A DNA stretch of 64,000 nucleotides from an uncultured Sphingomonadaceae bacterium (lineage in GTDB: Bacteria > Pseudomonadota > Alphaproteobacteria > Sphingomonadales > Sphingomonadaceae), in the NCBI GenBank assembly GCA_947258815.1, contig CAMYJW010000005.1, positions 1 through 64,000 on the forward strand, written 5' to 3'. A program made the translations under genes and the position numbers. This document shows positions 53,830 to 62,494 of the stretch, in pieces (position 1 is the stretch's first letter; each line of letters begins with the position of its first letter). Below the pieces are notes generated by a model. That model made no database searches and was not told the DNA's origin. It saw nothing but the letters and a program-made list of their open reading frames with translations.

Positions 53830-53960
53830 GATCCGGCCCCATGCGCCGCGATTGCCCGTGGTGCAAGCCGATTTTGGCGCACGGCGGCCCGAGCAGCGGC
53901 ATTCTGGTGCATCCGAACGGTTTATGGCACTATGGCCGGTATACAACAGGAGATGAGAGG

Positions 53961-54389
53961 ATGACTATTGAACGCATTCTTGAAGGACGGGACGCTGCTG
54001 TCCTGACGTGCGAGGCCGACATGAGCGTGCGCGAAGCCGTTACGCTCCTGTCCGACCGGCGAATCGGTGCCTTGCCGGTTATGGAAACGGGCGCGGTGAT
54101 CGGAATTTTTTCCGAACGTGATCTGATCTATAATCTTGCGCGCCATGGGCCTGCCATTCTGGACAAGCAGGTTCGCGATGTGATGACATCACCGGCAGTG
54201 ACCGTTGAACCGGAAACCAGCGCGCTGGCCGCCCTGTCATTGATGACAAAGCGCCGGATACGACACTTGCCCGTGATTTCGGCCGGACGGATGGTCGGGT
54301 TTATCTCGATCGGCGATATCGTCAAATATCGTATCGACCGGATCGAATCAGAAGCAGAGGCGATGCGCAGCTATATTCAGATGGCGTAA
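53961..54389 (+). CDS. Twin CBS-domain protein
   Basis: ATG 53961 follows a strong site GGAGATGAGAGG. The 142-aa product has two CBS repeats: VREAVTLLSDRRIGALPVME and LSLMTKRRIRHLPVISAGRM, each ending in a nucleotide-binding segment (IGIFSERDLIYNLA, VGFISIGDIVKY). Likely binds adenine nucleotides; a regulator without an enzyme domain. Confidence 0.93.
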   Translation: MTIERILEGRDAAVLTCEADMSVREAVTLLSDRRIGALPVMETGAVIGIFSERDLIYNLARHGPAILDKQVRDVMTSPAVTVEPETSALAALSLMTKRRIRHLPVISAGRMVGFISIGDIVKYRIDRIESEAEAMRSYIQMA

Positions 54390-54446
54390 GCGGACGGGCG
54401 CGACAAGCGCTTGCCGGGGGCCGATACGCACCCTACATCACTGATC

Positions 54447-54779
54447 ATGGATATGCAGTCGATAAGCCTCAGCCCCTCCGCCGCCGCGCGCGTCGCCGCG
54501 ATTGCACAAAAGCAGGGCGGCCCGGCAATTCTGCGCCTTTCGGTTGAAGGTGGCGGCTGTTCGGGCTTTCAATACCAGTTTGGTCTGGCCGATGGCCCAG
54601 CCGAAGATGATACGGTGGTGGAAACCGATGGTGTGCGCCTGGTTGTCGATCCGGTCAGCCTGGATCTGGTCGCGGGATGCGTCGTCGATTTCGTCGAATC
54701 GCTTGGCGGCGCTGCGTTCCGCGTTGATAATCCGAATGCAACGGCCGGATGTGGCTGCGGATCGAGTTTCTCGGTCTGA
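54447..54779 (+). CDS. ErpA/IscA-type Fe-S carrier (second HesB-family copy)
   Basis: ATG 54447 gives 110 aa with the A-type carrier motif VEGGGCSGFQYQFGL, then RVDNPNATAGCGCGSSFSV. It is a second HesB-family protein besides the sufA at 30750; the E. coli pair is IscA/SufA plus ErpA. It lies next to xth, not in the suf operon. Confidence 0.92.
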   Translation: MDMQSISLSPSAAARVAAIAQKQGGPAILRLSVEGGGCSGFQYQFGLADGPAEDDTVVETDGVRLVVDPVSLDLVAGCVVDFVESLGGAAFRVDNPNATAGCGCGSSFSV

Positions 54780-54837
54780 TGCTGAATGGTGAATACCACA
54801 CCTCATCCCCGGTCAGATTAAGCGCAGGCGTTCGGTG

Positions 54838-55611
54838 ATGCGGATCGCCAGCTATAATATCAACGGCATCAAGGCCCGTTTGCCCCGGCTGCTTGAATGG
54901 CTTGAAGAAACGCGCCCCACGGTCGCATGCCTTCAGGAAATCAAGACAATGGACGAGAACTTTCCCGTCGGGGAGTTCGAGAAAGTTGGATACAAGGCGA
55001 TCTGGCACGGCCAGAAAAGCTTCAACGGCGTGGCGATCCTTGCCGACGGCGTCGAACCGGTTGAAGTCCGCCGCGGACTGGACGGGGACCCGGAAGACGA
55101 TCATTCACGCTACCTTGAAGCGGATGTCGCGGGGGTGCGCATAGCCTGCATCTACCTGCCAAACGGAAATCCGCAGCCCGGCCCGAAGTTTGAGTATAAA
55201 CTGCGCTGGATGAAGCGCCTACGCAAACGCATGCGGGAAATTGCGGCGCTGGAAGTTCCGGCAGTCGTTCTGGGTGATTACAATGTCATCCCCGAGGACA
55301 AGGACGTCTGGTCGCCGCCCGCCATGGCCGACGATGCCCTGATGCAACCGCAATCGCGAGACGCCTATCACAGGCTGCTTGGCGATGGCTGGACCGACGC
55401 GCTGGATCTGCACAATCCGCGCGGCGGCATCTGGACCTACTGGGACTATCAGGCCGGCGCATGGCAGAAAGACCACGGCTTCAGGATCGATCACGCCCTG
55501 CTTTCGCCGGAGCTGGCCGACAGGCTGATCTCATGCGGGGTCGACAAGGCGCATCGTGGGCGCGAAAAAGCCAGCGATCATGCGCCCGTCTGGATTGAAC
55601 TGCGCGATTAG
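54838..55611 (+). CDS. xth: Exodeoxyribonuclease III
   Basis: A 257-aa AP endonuclease/exonuclease: MRIASYNINGIKARLPRLLE, LQEIKT, FNGVAILAD, LGDYNVIPE, WTYWDYQAG and IDHALLS; the final SDHAPVWIEL is the catalytic His region. It repairs abasic sites. ATG 54838 is preferred over GTG 54835. The dispersed repeat starts two bases after the stop. Confidence 0.95.
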   Translation: MRIASYNINGIKARLPRLLEWLEETRPTVACLQEIKTMDENFPVGEFEKVGYKAIWHGQKSFNGVAILADGVEPVEVRRGLDGDPEDDHSRYLEADVAGVRIACIYLPNGNPQPGPKFEYKLRWMKRLRKRMREIAALEVPAVVLGDYNVIPEDKDVWSPPAMADDALMQPQSRDAYHRLLGDGWTDALDLHNPRGGIWTYWDYQAGAWQKDHGFRIDHALLSPELADRLISCGVDKAHRGREKASDHAPVWIELRD

Positions 55612-55613
55612 AC

Positions 55614-55707
55614 CGTTTTGCGTTCAAACTGACGCGAACGGAAAACCAACGCTCATGCGCTGCGCGGGCTTGCCGCGTTTCCGATCCCGATTGATCGGAA
55701 ATCGTTC
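55614..55707 (+). repeat. Dispersed gene-end repeat, copy 2
   Basis: The plus-orientation copy of the element at 13285-13378. Begins CGTTTTGCGTTCAAACTGACGC and ends GATCCCGATTGATCGGAAATC. It sits between the convergent xth and SleB genes, where it can serve as a terminator. Confidence 0.85.
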
Positions 55708-55742
55708 AACCACAGCCGCTTCGCGCGCATGTGATCGACGGA

Positions 55743-56393
55743 TCAGCGATAGAAAATGTGATTGTCGACGCGAGCAAGGCGTTTGAGGCGCCAGTTCGGC
55801 GAAACGCGCGTGGCATGAAAGAAAAGCGCGCCTTCCACCGGGCTGTCCCAGCTTCCGTCGTGCGCGATCTGCGCCATCGCCACGGCCCGTCGCCATGCGG
55901 CTGAGCTTTTGCGAATGGTCGGCATGCGGCCGCCTTTGACGAAGGAGAACTGCGAACGCTGAAAAACAACGCCGCAATAGCTTTCGGGAAAACGATGGGA
56001 TCGCATGCGTTCGATGATCACCCGGCCAACCGCGAGCTGGCCTTCCAGCGATTCACCGCGCGATTCGAAATAGATCGCGCCCGCCAGACAGCGCATTTCA
56101 CGGCTGAGCGCCTTTGGCTGCGGTTGAGCGGCAACAAGCTGACGCAGCGACGTGGCGGAAATCGCGGGAGCAGGTTCGCTCACCGGCTCGGGCCGGGAGT
56201 CTTCTTCTGCTTCGGGTTGAACAGGGACGTCCTGAACAACGGGGTTGGAAACAAATGTGGTGGCGGAAGGACCCGCAACGATCGAAGGAAAGATTTCTTC
56301 AGCGGCAGCCCCCGAACCGTGGGTCGCCACCAGGGCAGTAAACATGGTTGCGGCCACGGCAACGCCGCTGGCCCAATGCAATTTCGAACGCAT
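55743..56393 (-). CDS. Cell wall hydrolase of the SleB family
   Basis: A 216-aa protein with a signal peptide (about 1-32: VAVAATMFTALVATHGSGAA) and a low-complexity linker. The SleB (Hydrolase_2) domain: CLAGAIYFESRGESLEGQLA with the catalytic Glu, VGRVIIERMRSHRFPESYCG, QFSFVKGG and GALFFHATRVSPNW. Probably a peptidoglycan lytic enzyme. Confidence 0.92.
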   Translation of the reverse strand: MRSKLHWASGVAVAATMFTALVATHGSGAAAEEIFPSIVAGPSATTFVSNPVVQDVPVQPEAEEDSRPEPVSEPAPAISATSLRQLVAAQPQPKALSREMRCLAGAIYFESRGESLEGQLAVGRVIIERMRSHRFPESYCGVVFQRSQFSFVKGGRMPTIRKSSAAWRRAVAMAQIAHDGSWDSPVEGALFFHATRVSPNWRLKRLARVDNHIFYR

Positions 56394-56586
56394 ATTTCCC
56401 TAATTATCAAGCGGTGAACGCGCCTGTCACAGGTTTGGAACGAACGGCCTTTGTCTGGCCTGTCTGTGTGTTCGCCCGTGCCTGCCGGCGGCCTCCGTCT
56501 GCGTGCTTGCCGCCCGTGATTGAAAGTTCACAGGCAACTGCCTTCGCGATTTGTTGAGGCGCCACATATGCCGCAGTGCAACAAAG

Positions 56587-56928
56587 TCAACCCTGTTCTG
56601 GATTAAACCCGATGAAACGTTCACCATCAGCGATATCCAGTTCCACCACCCAGAGGTCTGGGTCCTGGCTTCCCCGCCGTTCGAGAAAATCGGCAAAATC
56701 TTTTTTATTTTCAGGGTCTTCTGTGATCGAGCATGACCAGGTGCGCGAGCCATCAAGCTGCGGCATACGCTCAAAAATCCGCGTATTTTCGCCGTTGTGG
56801 GTCAGAACGACAAGAATTGTGCCCGCGTCGCGTTCACCCTTTTTCAGAACCATTGCAAACCCGCCTTCGGCCTGAACCCGCCGAATCAGGCCCGCCACTT
56901 CAAGGTGCGCCGGAATGCGGGCGTCCAT
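56587..56928 (-). CDS. DUF1491-family protein
   Basis: A 113-aa protein starting MDARIPAHLEVAGLIRRVQA, then GGFAMVLKKGERDAGTILVV, the DUF1491 pattern. Small soluble alphaproteobacterial family of unknown function. It starts 1 nt after the thioesterase stop and is the last gene of the leftward run. Confidence 0.88.
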   Translation of the reverse strand: MDARIPAHLEVAGLIRRVQAEGGFAMVLKKGERDAGTILVVLTHNGENTRIFERMPQLDGSRTWSCSITEDPENKKDFADFLERRGSQDPDLWVVELDIADGERFIGFNPEQG

Positions 56929-56929
56929 C

Positions 56930-57418
56930 TTAGTCGGTCAGCGCTGACGGGTTTGCATATCCTTCGAGGCCGGACAGCGAGATGCGCGATCGCATAAAGG
57001 TTCCCGTTCCCCTGCCGATTTCTTCCCCCTCGGAATCGATCAGCCTGGATTCGGCAACCAGCACACGCCGGCGGCCGCTTACCCAGCGCCCTTCGGCAAC
57101 GATCTGGCCCTCACGAACCGGTTTCGTAAAGTGCAGATTGAACGATGTCGTCAGCAAGAACCGATCGGAAACGAGTGTGTTGGCCGCATAGAAGGCCGCA
57201 TCATCAAGCATCTTGAAATAGATTGTTCCATGCGCCGCACCGCCGGCATGAAAACATCGCTTATCGACCGTGAACGTTATCCGTGCAGTGCCCTCCGCAT
57301 CAATATGAAGAGCGGAGTCGAACAAATCGTTCACTGGCGCGGACGCATACAGACTTTCCAGCGCCCGCCAATGCAGGCGCGCTCCGGTCTGATCAGGCGG
57401 CGTCGCGGTCAACGACAT
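56930..57418 (-). CDS. PaaI-family thioesterase
   Basis: ATG 57418 (MSLTATPPDQTGARLHWR) gives 162 aa. Hotdog-fold pattern: CFHAGGAAHGTIYFKMLDDA (HG-active site) and FLLTTSFNLHFTKPVREGQI. Overlaps the end of ptsN by 26 nt, a larger overlap than usual, so a start slightly further in is possible. Confidence 0.88.
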   Translation of the reverse strand: MSLTATPPDQTGARLHWRALESLYASAPVNDLFDSALHIDAEGTARITFTVDKRCFHAGGAAHGTIYFKMLDDAAFYAANTLVSDRFLLTTSFNLHFTKPVREGQIVAEGRWVSGRRRVLVAESRLIDSEGEEIGRGTGTFMRSRISLSGLEGYANPSALTD

Positions 57419-57854
57419 TTGACAGCAGACTGAAAAGAGCTTCGGACCCGGGAGCATCGACCAGCGCCTTGCGCATGCCCTCATCGCGCATCATGCGCGA
57501 TATCGCCGCCAGTGCGTGAAGGTGGCCGACACCCGCGTTCTGCGGCGAAATCAAACCGAAAACGAGATCCACGGGAACATCGTCGGCCGCATCGAAATCC
57601 ACGGGTGCGGCCAGTTTGAGAAAAACCGCTGCAGGGCGCGAAAGGCTTTCCGCGCGGGCATGAGGGATCGCAACACCGCGTCCAAATCCCGTGCTGCCGA
57701 TCGCCTCACGCGCATGCAGGCCCGCCAGCACCGCTTCACAGTCCAGCGCGTAAACACGTGCAAACCGATCGGCAAGCTTCTCAAAAATATCGGCTTTTGA
57801 AGGTGCTTCGACCGTATCAACCGCTTCGGGGGCCAGTAGAAAATGCGTACTCAT
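57393..57854 (-). CDS. ptsN: PTS IIA-like nitrogen-regulatory protein PtsN
   Basis: A 153-aa EIIA-Ntr: ALDCEAVLAGLHAREAIGST, GFGRGVAIPHARAESLSRPA (phosphorylated His in PHAR), and VFGLISPQNAGVGHLHALAA. It regulates nitrogen and potassium responses through the PTS-Ntr phosphorelay. It is downstream of hpf in the same operon, as in many proteobacteria. Confidence 0.95.
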   Translation of the reverse strand: MSTHFLLAPEAVDTVEAPSKADIFEKLADRFARVYALDCEAVLAGLHAREAIGSTGFGRGVAIPHARAESLSRPAAVFLKLAAPVDFDAADDVPVDLVFGLISPQNAGVGHLHALAAISRMMRDEGMRKALVDAPGSEALFSLLSNVVDRDAA

Positions 57855-57955
57855 AACTTTCAGACAAATATCAGATGTGGGCCGCCAGCTCTTGCTTGCG
57901 GCCCTTTACGCCGGGGCCGAAAGGGGGAATGCCCCTCCCGGACAATCCCGTCAGC

Positions 57956-58528
57956 TCAGCTTGTGGATGGCTCAACCCATCCGATCGAGCCGTCGCCGCG
58001 GCGATAAACCATATTATGCCTGCCGGTTCCAGCATTTTTGAACAACAGCGCACTCGTATCGCGCAGATCGAGGAGCATCACCGCATCGGAAACCGTGGCC
58101 TCGGGCACGTCGATGCGCGTTTCGGCAACAACGACGGGCGCATCCGCCTTGACTTCCTCGTCTTCCTCGATCGCTTCTTCGAAGATGGTGTAAGCCGCCT
58201 CTTCCTGCTTGAGAGCATGCGCGGCCTGCTCATGGTGATCCTTCAGCCGCCGCTTGTAGCGCCGAAGCTGCTTGTCGATCTTTTCGGCGGCCTGATCCAG
58301 CGCGTGATGGGCATCGTGGGCAGTGCCGGTCGATTTCAGGACAAGGTTCTGCATCACATGCATGATGATATCGCACTGAAACGCACCGGCTGGGGCACGT
58401 CCGAACGTGACATGCGAAGACAGCGCGCGGCTGAAATACTTGCCGACTATTGCGGAAAGCCGGTCGGTCGCATGCGTTTGAAGCGCTTCACCCGTTTCGA
58501 CCTGATGGCCGGAGACGCGAATGTCCAT
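57956..58528 (-). CDS. hpf: Ribosome hibernation promoting factor, long form
   Basis: A 190-aa long HPF. The N-terminal Sigma54-modulation domain (MDIRVSGHQVETGEALQTHA to about 100, with DQAAEKIDKQLRRYKRRLKD) binds the ribosome; the C-terminal domain (EATVSDAVMLLDLRDTSALL, then FKNAGTGRHNMVYRRGDGSI) dimerises 70S to 100S particles. It precedes ptsN, 101 nt away. Confidence 0.95.
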   Translation of the reverse strand: MDIRVSGHQVETGEALQTHATDRLSAIVGKYFSRALSSHVTFGRAPAGAFQCDIIMHVMQNLVLKSTGTAHDAHHALDQAAEKIDKQLRRYKRRLKDHHEQAAHALKQEEAAYTIFEEAIEEDEEVKADAPVVVAETRIDVPEATVSDAVMLLDLRDTSALLFKNAGTGRHNMVYRRGDGSIGWVEPSTS

Positions 58529-58555
58529 GAATGTATTTCTCCGTTTCGGTTGGTG

Positions 58556-59239
58556 CTATCCGCCCCACAGGGGGGACTGGATTGATTTGAGGAACTGTGC
58601 GTGAGCGGAGCGTTCCTGTTCGCTGGGGCGGTGAGCGCGCGGCTCACGATATTTCCGCGTTGGCTGCGGCAGACCTGTTTCCAGATCGTCATCCTCAACC
58701 GCTTCGCCAACCAGTTCCAGGCCGATTTGCCGCCCGCCTTTCAGTTCGACATAAACTTGCGCCAGCAGTTCGGCATCGAGCAGCGCTCCATGCAAAGTGC
58801 GGTGGCTGCGATCGATACCATAACGTGAACATAGCGCATCGAGCGAAAGTTTGGCGCCCGGATGGCGAACCCTTGCCAGCGCAACCGTGTCAATCATGCG
58901 ATCAAGCGAAACTTCCTGCATCCCGCACAGTGTCAGTTCCGTGTTGAGAAATCCAAAATCGAAGCTGGCGTTATGCGCAACCAGCGGGCTGTCATCCAGA
59001 AATTCCAGCAATTGTTCGGCACATGCTGCGAAAAGCGGTTTGTCTGCCAGAAACGTTTCAGACAGGCCGTGCACCGCCTCCGCTTCGGCTGGCATCGATC
59101 GCTGAGGGTTGAAATAGGCGTGAAACGTCTGCCCGGTGGACACGCGGTTCACCATTTCGATGCAACCGATCTCAACCAGCCTGTCCCCGTTTTTCGGATC
59201 AAGCCCCGTCGTTTCCGTATCGAAAATTATCTCACGCAT
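58556..59239 (-). CDS. dnaQ: DNA polymerase III epsilon subunit
   Basis: ATG 59239 (MREIIFDTETTGLDPKNGDR) gives 227 aa. Exonuclease motifs: FDTETTGL (ExoI), LVAHNASFDFGFLN (ExoII) and HRTLHGALLDAELLA (ExoIII). The C-terminal 60 residues hold the polymerase-binding helix (KGGRQIGLELVGEA). Proofreads the replicase. It begins 52 nt after coaE. The longer frame to 59317 has a poor start. Confidence 0.96.
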   Translation of the reverse strand: MREIIFDTETTGLDPKNGDRLVEIGCIEMVNRVSTGQTFHAYFNPQRSMPAEAEAVHGLSETFLADKPLFAACAEQLLEFLDDSPLVAHNASFDFGFLNTELTLCGMQEVSLDRMIDTVALARVRHPGAKLSLDALCSRYGIDRSHRTLHGALLDAELLAQVYVELKGGRQIGLELVGEAVEDDDLETGLPQPTRKYREPRAHRPSEQERSAHAQFLKSIQSPLWGG

Positions 59240-59291
59240 TTGTTCCCATATCGGCCTGTCTGCCGCGCTAGGCAAGGGCTTGACGCGAGAT

Positions 59292-59897
59292 TTATTGGCC
59301 GTTTCCGAGCGCCGCAATCACCTGCCGGACCGCATCGCGGGTCTGATCGAGCGAAACGCCCGTATCGATCACATAATCTGCCTTTGCGCGCTTCTCTGCA
59401 TCGGGAACCTGAAGCGACAGAATCTGCTCAAATTTTTCAGTTGTCATGCCCGGCCTGGCCAGAACTCTCGCGCGTTGATCCTCTGCCGGTGCAGACACGA
59501 CGACGACGGCATCCAGACCACCAGTGCCGGTCTTTTCAAACAACAGCGGTATATCAAAAACGATCAGCCGCTTGTCCCGGTTTGCTTTGACGAACTGCTG
59601 GCGCATGGCGCCGACTGCGGGGTGAACAATCGCCTCAAGCCGCTTGAGCGCGGCCTCGTCTCCGAAAACGGCCGCACCCAGTTTCGGGCGATCGACACCA
59701 TCCGGCCCGGTTGTGCCGGGAAACTCCGCTTCGATGGCCGGCAACAGCGCGCCGCCAGCGCCCTGCAGCTGGTGAACCGCAGCATCGGCATCGAAAACGG
59801 GCACGCCCAGATCCTCGAACATTCCGGCGACAGTCGATTTGCCCATTCCGATCGAGCCGGTAAGCCCGATGATCAGCGGTTGCGCGCACGCACTCAT
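59292..59897 (-). CDS. coaE: Dephospho-CoA kinase
   Basis: A 201-aa P-loop kinase: GLTGSIGMGKSTVA, FDADAAVHQLQG, IVFDIPLLFEKTG and VSAPAEDQRARVLARPGMT. Last step of CoA synthesis. Overlaps aroE by 4 nt; the gene order aroE-coaE-dnaQ is typical of alphaproteobacteria. Confidence 0.96.
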   Translation of the reverse strand: MSACAQPLIIGLTGSIGMGKSTVAGMFEDLGVPVFDADAAVHQLQGAGGALLPAIEAEFPGTTGPDGVDRPKLGAAVFGDEAALKRLEAIVHPAVGAMRQQFVKANRDKRLIVFDIPLLFEKTGTGGLDAVVVVSAPAEDQRARVLARPGMTTEKFEQILSLQVPDAEKRAKADYVIDTGVSLDQTRDAVRQVIAALGNGQ

Positions 59898-60745
59898 GCG
59901 GAAACCAGCCTTGCGCGAAGAATTTCGTCAAACTGGCGCGGCGGGCTCTCTCCGAAAAACCGCGTGAATGCGGTAGCCGCCTGACCGATCAACATTGAAA
60001 GACCGTCAGACGAGCGCAATCCAAGCGCGCGCGCAGCTTCAAGCAGCTCTGTCTCAAGCGGCGCATAGACCATATCGAACACCAGCGCGTTGCCATCCAT
60101 CCGGCGCAGGTTTTCCATGATCGAAGACGCCATCGGCTCCTGCCCGGTCATTCCAAGCTGGGTAGCATTGATGAGGAGCCGCGCGCCTTGAAGCGCATCG
60201 CCACTTTCCGCAAATGGCACAATGCGCGCTTCAAGCCCGCATTCGGCTGTTGCCCGAGCCGCCTTTTCCGGCGATCGCGCAATCACGCACACATCCGCCC
60301 AGTTGCCGCGCGCCAGCTCGGCAAACGCAGCGCGCGCGGCACCGCCCGCACCGATGACCACCGCATTCGCAGCCTTGCTTTGCGCAGCCGCGATTGCCTC
60401 TGCAACGCCATCAATATCGGTGTTGGTTCCGATCAATCCGCCATCACCGCGCCCGAACACAGTGTTGACCGCGCCGATGGCACCGGCCTTTTCGTCCAGT
60501 TCATCCAGAAACGGCTGCACCGCCTGCTTGTGCGGGATCGTAACATTGCAGCCGCGCCAGTCTGGATCGTCACGGCGTGCGGTGAAATACGCCTCGAGAT
60601 CGTCGGGCCGAACATGACAGACGCGATACGCCGCATCGATCCCAAGCCGGTCCAGCCAGAAGTTGTGAATGACCGGCGATTTGGAGTGCGCAATCGGATC
60701 GCCGATCACTTCGGCAAATGGCTTGTTCGCGCCAGCGCCGCTCAT
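59894..60745 (-). CDS. aroE: Shikimate dehydrogenase
   Basis: A 283-aa enzyme: [40 protein letters not shown] (catalytic Lys), [16 protein letters not shown] (NADP site), INATQLGM and [15 protein letters not shown]. Makes shikimate for aromatic amino acids. Overlaps maf and coaE by 4 nt each. Confidence 0.97.
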   Translation of the reverse strand: MSGAGANKPFAEVIGDPIAHSKSPVIHNFWLDRLGIDAAYRVCHVRPDDLEAYFTARRDDPDWRGCNVTIPHKQAVQPFLDELDEKAGAIGAVNTVFGRGDGGLIGTNTDIDGVAEAIAAAQSKAANAVVIGAGGAARAAFAELARGNWADVCVIARSPEKAARATAECGLEARIVPFAESGDALQGARLLINATQLGMTGQEPMASSIMENLRRMDGNALVFDMVYAPLETELLEAARALGLRSSDGLSMLIGQAATAFTRFFGESPPRQFDEILRARLVSA

Positions 60746-61326
60746 GTTTCCAGCTCCCCGAAAGTCCGCAATGCACCGATGACTTTCAGCAACGGCATGC
60801 CCAGCACAGTGAACTGATCGCCTTCAATCCGCTCGAACAACTGCGCGCCGCGCGCTTCAATGCGAAATACGCCCACACATCCGGAAACAGCTGGCCATTC
60901 GTGATCGAGATACCGTTCGATAAACCGGTCCGACAGTTCCGCAAGCGTGAGAACGGCTGTCGCGGTGTCGCTCCACAGCGCTTCGCCATCGCGAACCAGA
61001 GCCGCAGCGCTATGCAGCTGCATGCTCTTGCCCGAAAAGAAGCGCAGGTGCTCTGCCGCCATGTCCCGCGATTCCGGCTTGTCAAACCGCCGTCCGTCAA
61101 CTTCCACGAGACTGTCACTGCCCAGAACGATCCGATCCGGGCAATCCGCAGAGATCGCCATGGCTTTCGCCTGCGCCAGCGCGGCCGCAACCGTTTCGGA
61201 CCGCACGTTGCCCAGCCCGGCTTCGAGGGCGCGCTCATCCAGATCGGCAGGCCGTGCCTCGAAAGCAATTCCCGCAGCCCGCAACATTGCCTGTCTTGAG
61301 GCGCTTTGCGATGCCAGCACGATCAT
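60742..61326 (-). CDS. maf: Maf-like nucleotide pyrophosphatase
   Basis: A 194-aa Maf protein: [20 protein letters not shown] (SxSPRR-like, here SASRQ), [19 protein letters not shown] and [20 protein letters not shown] (SGS-like end). Hydrolyses non-canonical NTPs. 4-nt overlaps with ppsR and aroE. Confidence 0.95.
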   Translation of the reverse strand: MIVLASQSASRQAMLRAAGIAFEARPADLDERALEAGLGNVRSETVAAALAQAKAMAISADCPDRIVLGSDSLVEVDGRRFDKPESRDMAAEHLRFFSGKSMQLHSAAALVRDGEALWSDTATAVLTLAELSDRFIERYLDHEWPAVSGCVGVFRIEARGAQLFERIEGDQFTVLGMPLLKVIGALRTFGELET

Positions 61327-62168
61327 ATCGGTTTCGCACCCGTCGCAGCAGCCGATCCGGCAGCCCGGCGTTCGTTCACAAGGTTGATCACCGCGGCGGC
61401 GGTTTCCTCGATCGACCGGCGCGTTACATCAATCACCGGCCATCCGTTATCGCCAAACATGCGCCGGGCATATTTCAGTTCGTTCGAGACCTTGTCGCTA
61501 TCGACATAGTCCGTATCGGGCGCCTGGCTGAGCGACAGCAATCGGTTGCGCCTGACCTGAACCAGCCGTTCAGGCGCAGTGGTAAGCCCAACGACGAGCG
61601 GACGTTTCAACCCAAACAGCGCATTGGGGGGAGGGCTTTCGGGAACGATCGGAATGTTCGCAACCTTGTAGCCCCGGTTGGCAAGGTAGATGCTGGTCGG
61701 CGTCTTTGAAGTGCGCGAAACGCCGGCCAGAACGATATCGGCATCTTCCCAGTCTTCCCACGCGATTCCATCATCGTGCGCGATGGTAAACTGGATGGCG
61801 TCAACGCGATTGAAGTAGGCTTCATCAAGTTGGTGTTGCCTGCCGGGCCTGCCTTTTGCTTCCTGCCCCAGCATGTCTTCAAGTGCGAGTGTGACAACAT
61901 CGAGAACCGCGATTGCCTGCAAGCCAAGCGACCGGCAGTTTTCCTCAAGCCGTTCGCGAATTTCATGATTGACCAGTGTGAAAATGACCATGCCGGGATT
62001 GGATGCAATTTCAGTCATAATCCGGTCGAGGTGCTGCCGGGAACGAACCATTGGCCAGAAGTGGCGCATCACATCGGTATCGTCGAATTGCGCAAGCGCG
62101 GCTTTCGCAATCATCTCAAGCGTTTCACCGGTGGAATCCGATAAAAGATGTATGTGCAAACGCGCCAT
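61323..62168 (-). CDS. ppsR: Pyruvate, water dikinase/PPDK regulatory protein (DUF299)
   Basis: ATG 62168 ([20 protein letters not shown]) gives 281 aa. The DUF299 kinase/pyrophosphorylase pattern: [20 protein letters not shown], then [20 protein letters not shown]. It switches PEP synthase or PPDK by reversible phosphorylation. It is the first gene of the leftward run and, with hemE, flanks the proposed origin; the Caulobacter and Rickettsia homologue borders oriC. Confidence 0.93.
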   Translation of the reverse strand: MARLHIHLLSDSTGETLEMIAKAALAQFDDTDVMRHFWPMVRSRQHLDRIMTEIASNPGMVIFTLVNHEIRERLEENCRSLGLQAIAVLDVVTLALEDMLGQEAKGRPGRQHQLDEAYFNRVDAIQFTIAHDDGIAWEDWEDADIVLAGVSRTSKTPTSIYLANRGYKVANIPIVPESPPPNALFGLKRPLVVGLTTAPERLVQVRRNRLLSLSQAPDTDYVDSDKVSNELKYARRMFGDNGWPVIDVTRRSIEETAAAVINLVNERRAAGSAAATGAKPI

Positions 62169-62494
62169 CGAAACCCGTGAAAGCTGGCCATAAGCCATGT
62201 GGATATTTCAGCGCATAAACCACGGGAGGAATGTGCTGACAACTTTCGGGCCCGATTCTCTCCCCACAATGGCGATCGGGATGTTCTGAAACTGAACATG
62301 TTGACCGATGTTTTCACAACCTGGGGATAGCGAGGAAAAGCTGCGCTTGACGCGCACAACCGTTGAGTCGGATCCGTGTTTGGCCTGTTAATTTCAGGAC
62401 AAATCGGGCAAGGGGCATCCATCCCCGCTTTCCACAAGCCAACAACCTACATAATCCTATATAATTAAATATTATTTTGATTGGACCTGACCCG
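62169..62494. other. Proposed chromosomal replication origin (oriC) between ppsR and hemE
   Basis: A 326-bp non-coding region between the divergent ppsR and hemE genes, the same junction that holds the Caulobacter crescentus and Rickettsia origins. DnaA-box-like sites: TGTGGATAT at 62198-62206 (one mismatch to TGTGGATAA), TGGGGATAG at 62322-62330 and CTTTCCACA at 62428-62436 (two mismatches each). A palindrome ATGTTC-N7-GAACAT lies at 62281-62299. Bases 62449-62480 are almost only A and T, a likely unwinding element that also contains a TATAAT-like hemE promoter. Genes on both sides are transcribed away from the region. Confidence 0.65.

Noticed and set aside
62281..62299. ATGTTC-N7-GAACAT as a second LexA box near hemE
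   Set aside because: The alphaproteobacterial LexA operator is a direct GTTC repeat; this is inverted (GTTC/GAAC), so it is noted only as part of the proposed origin.
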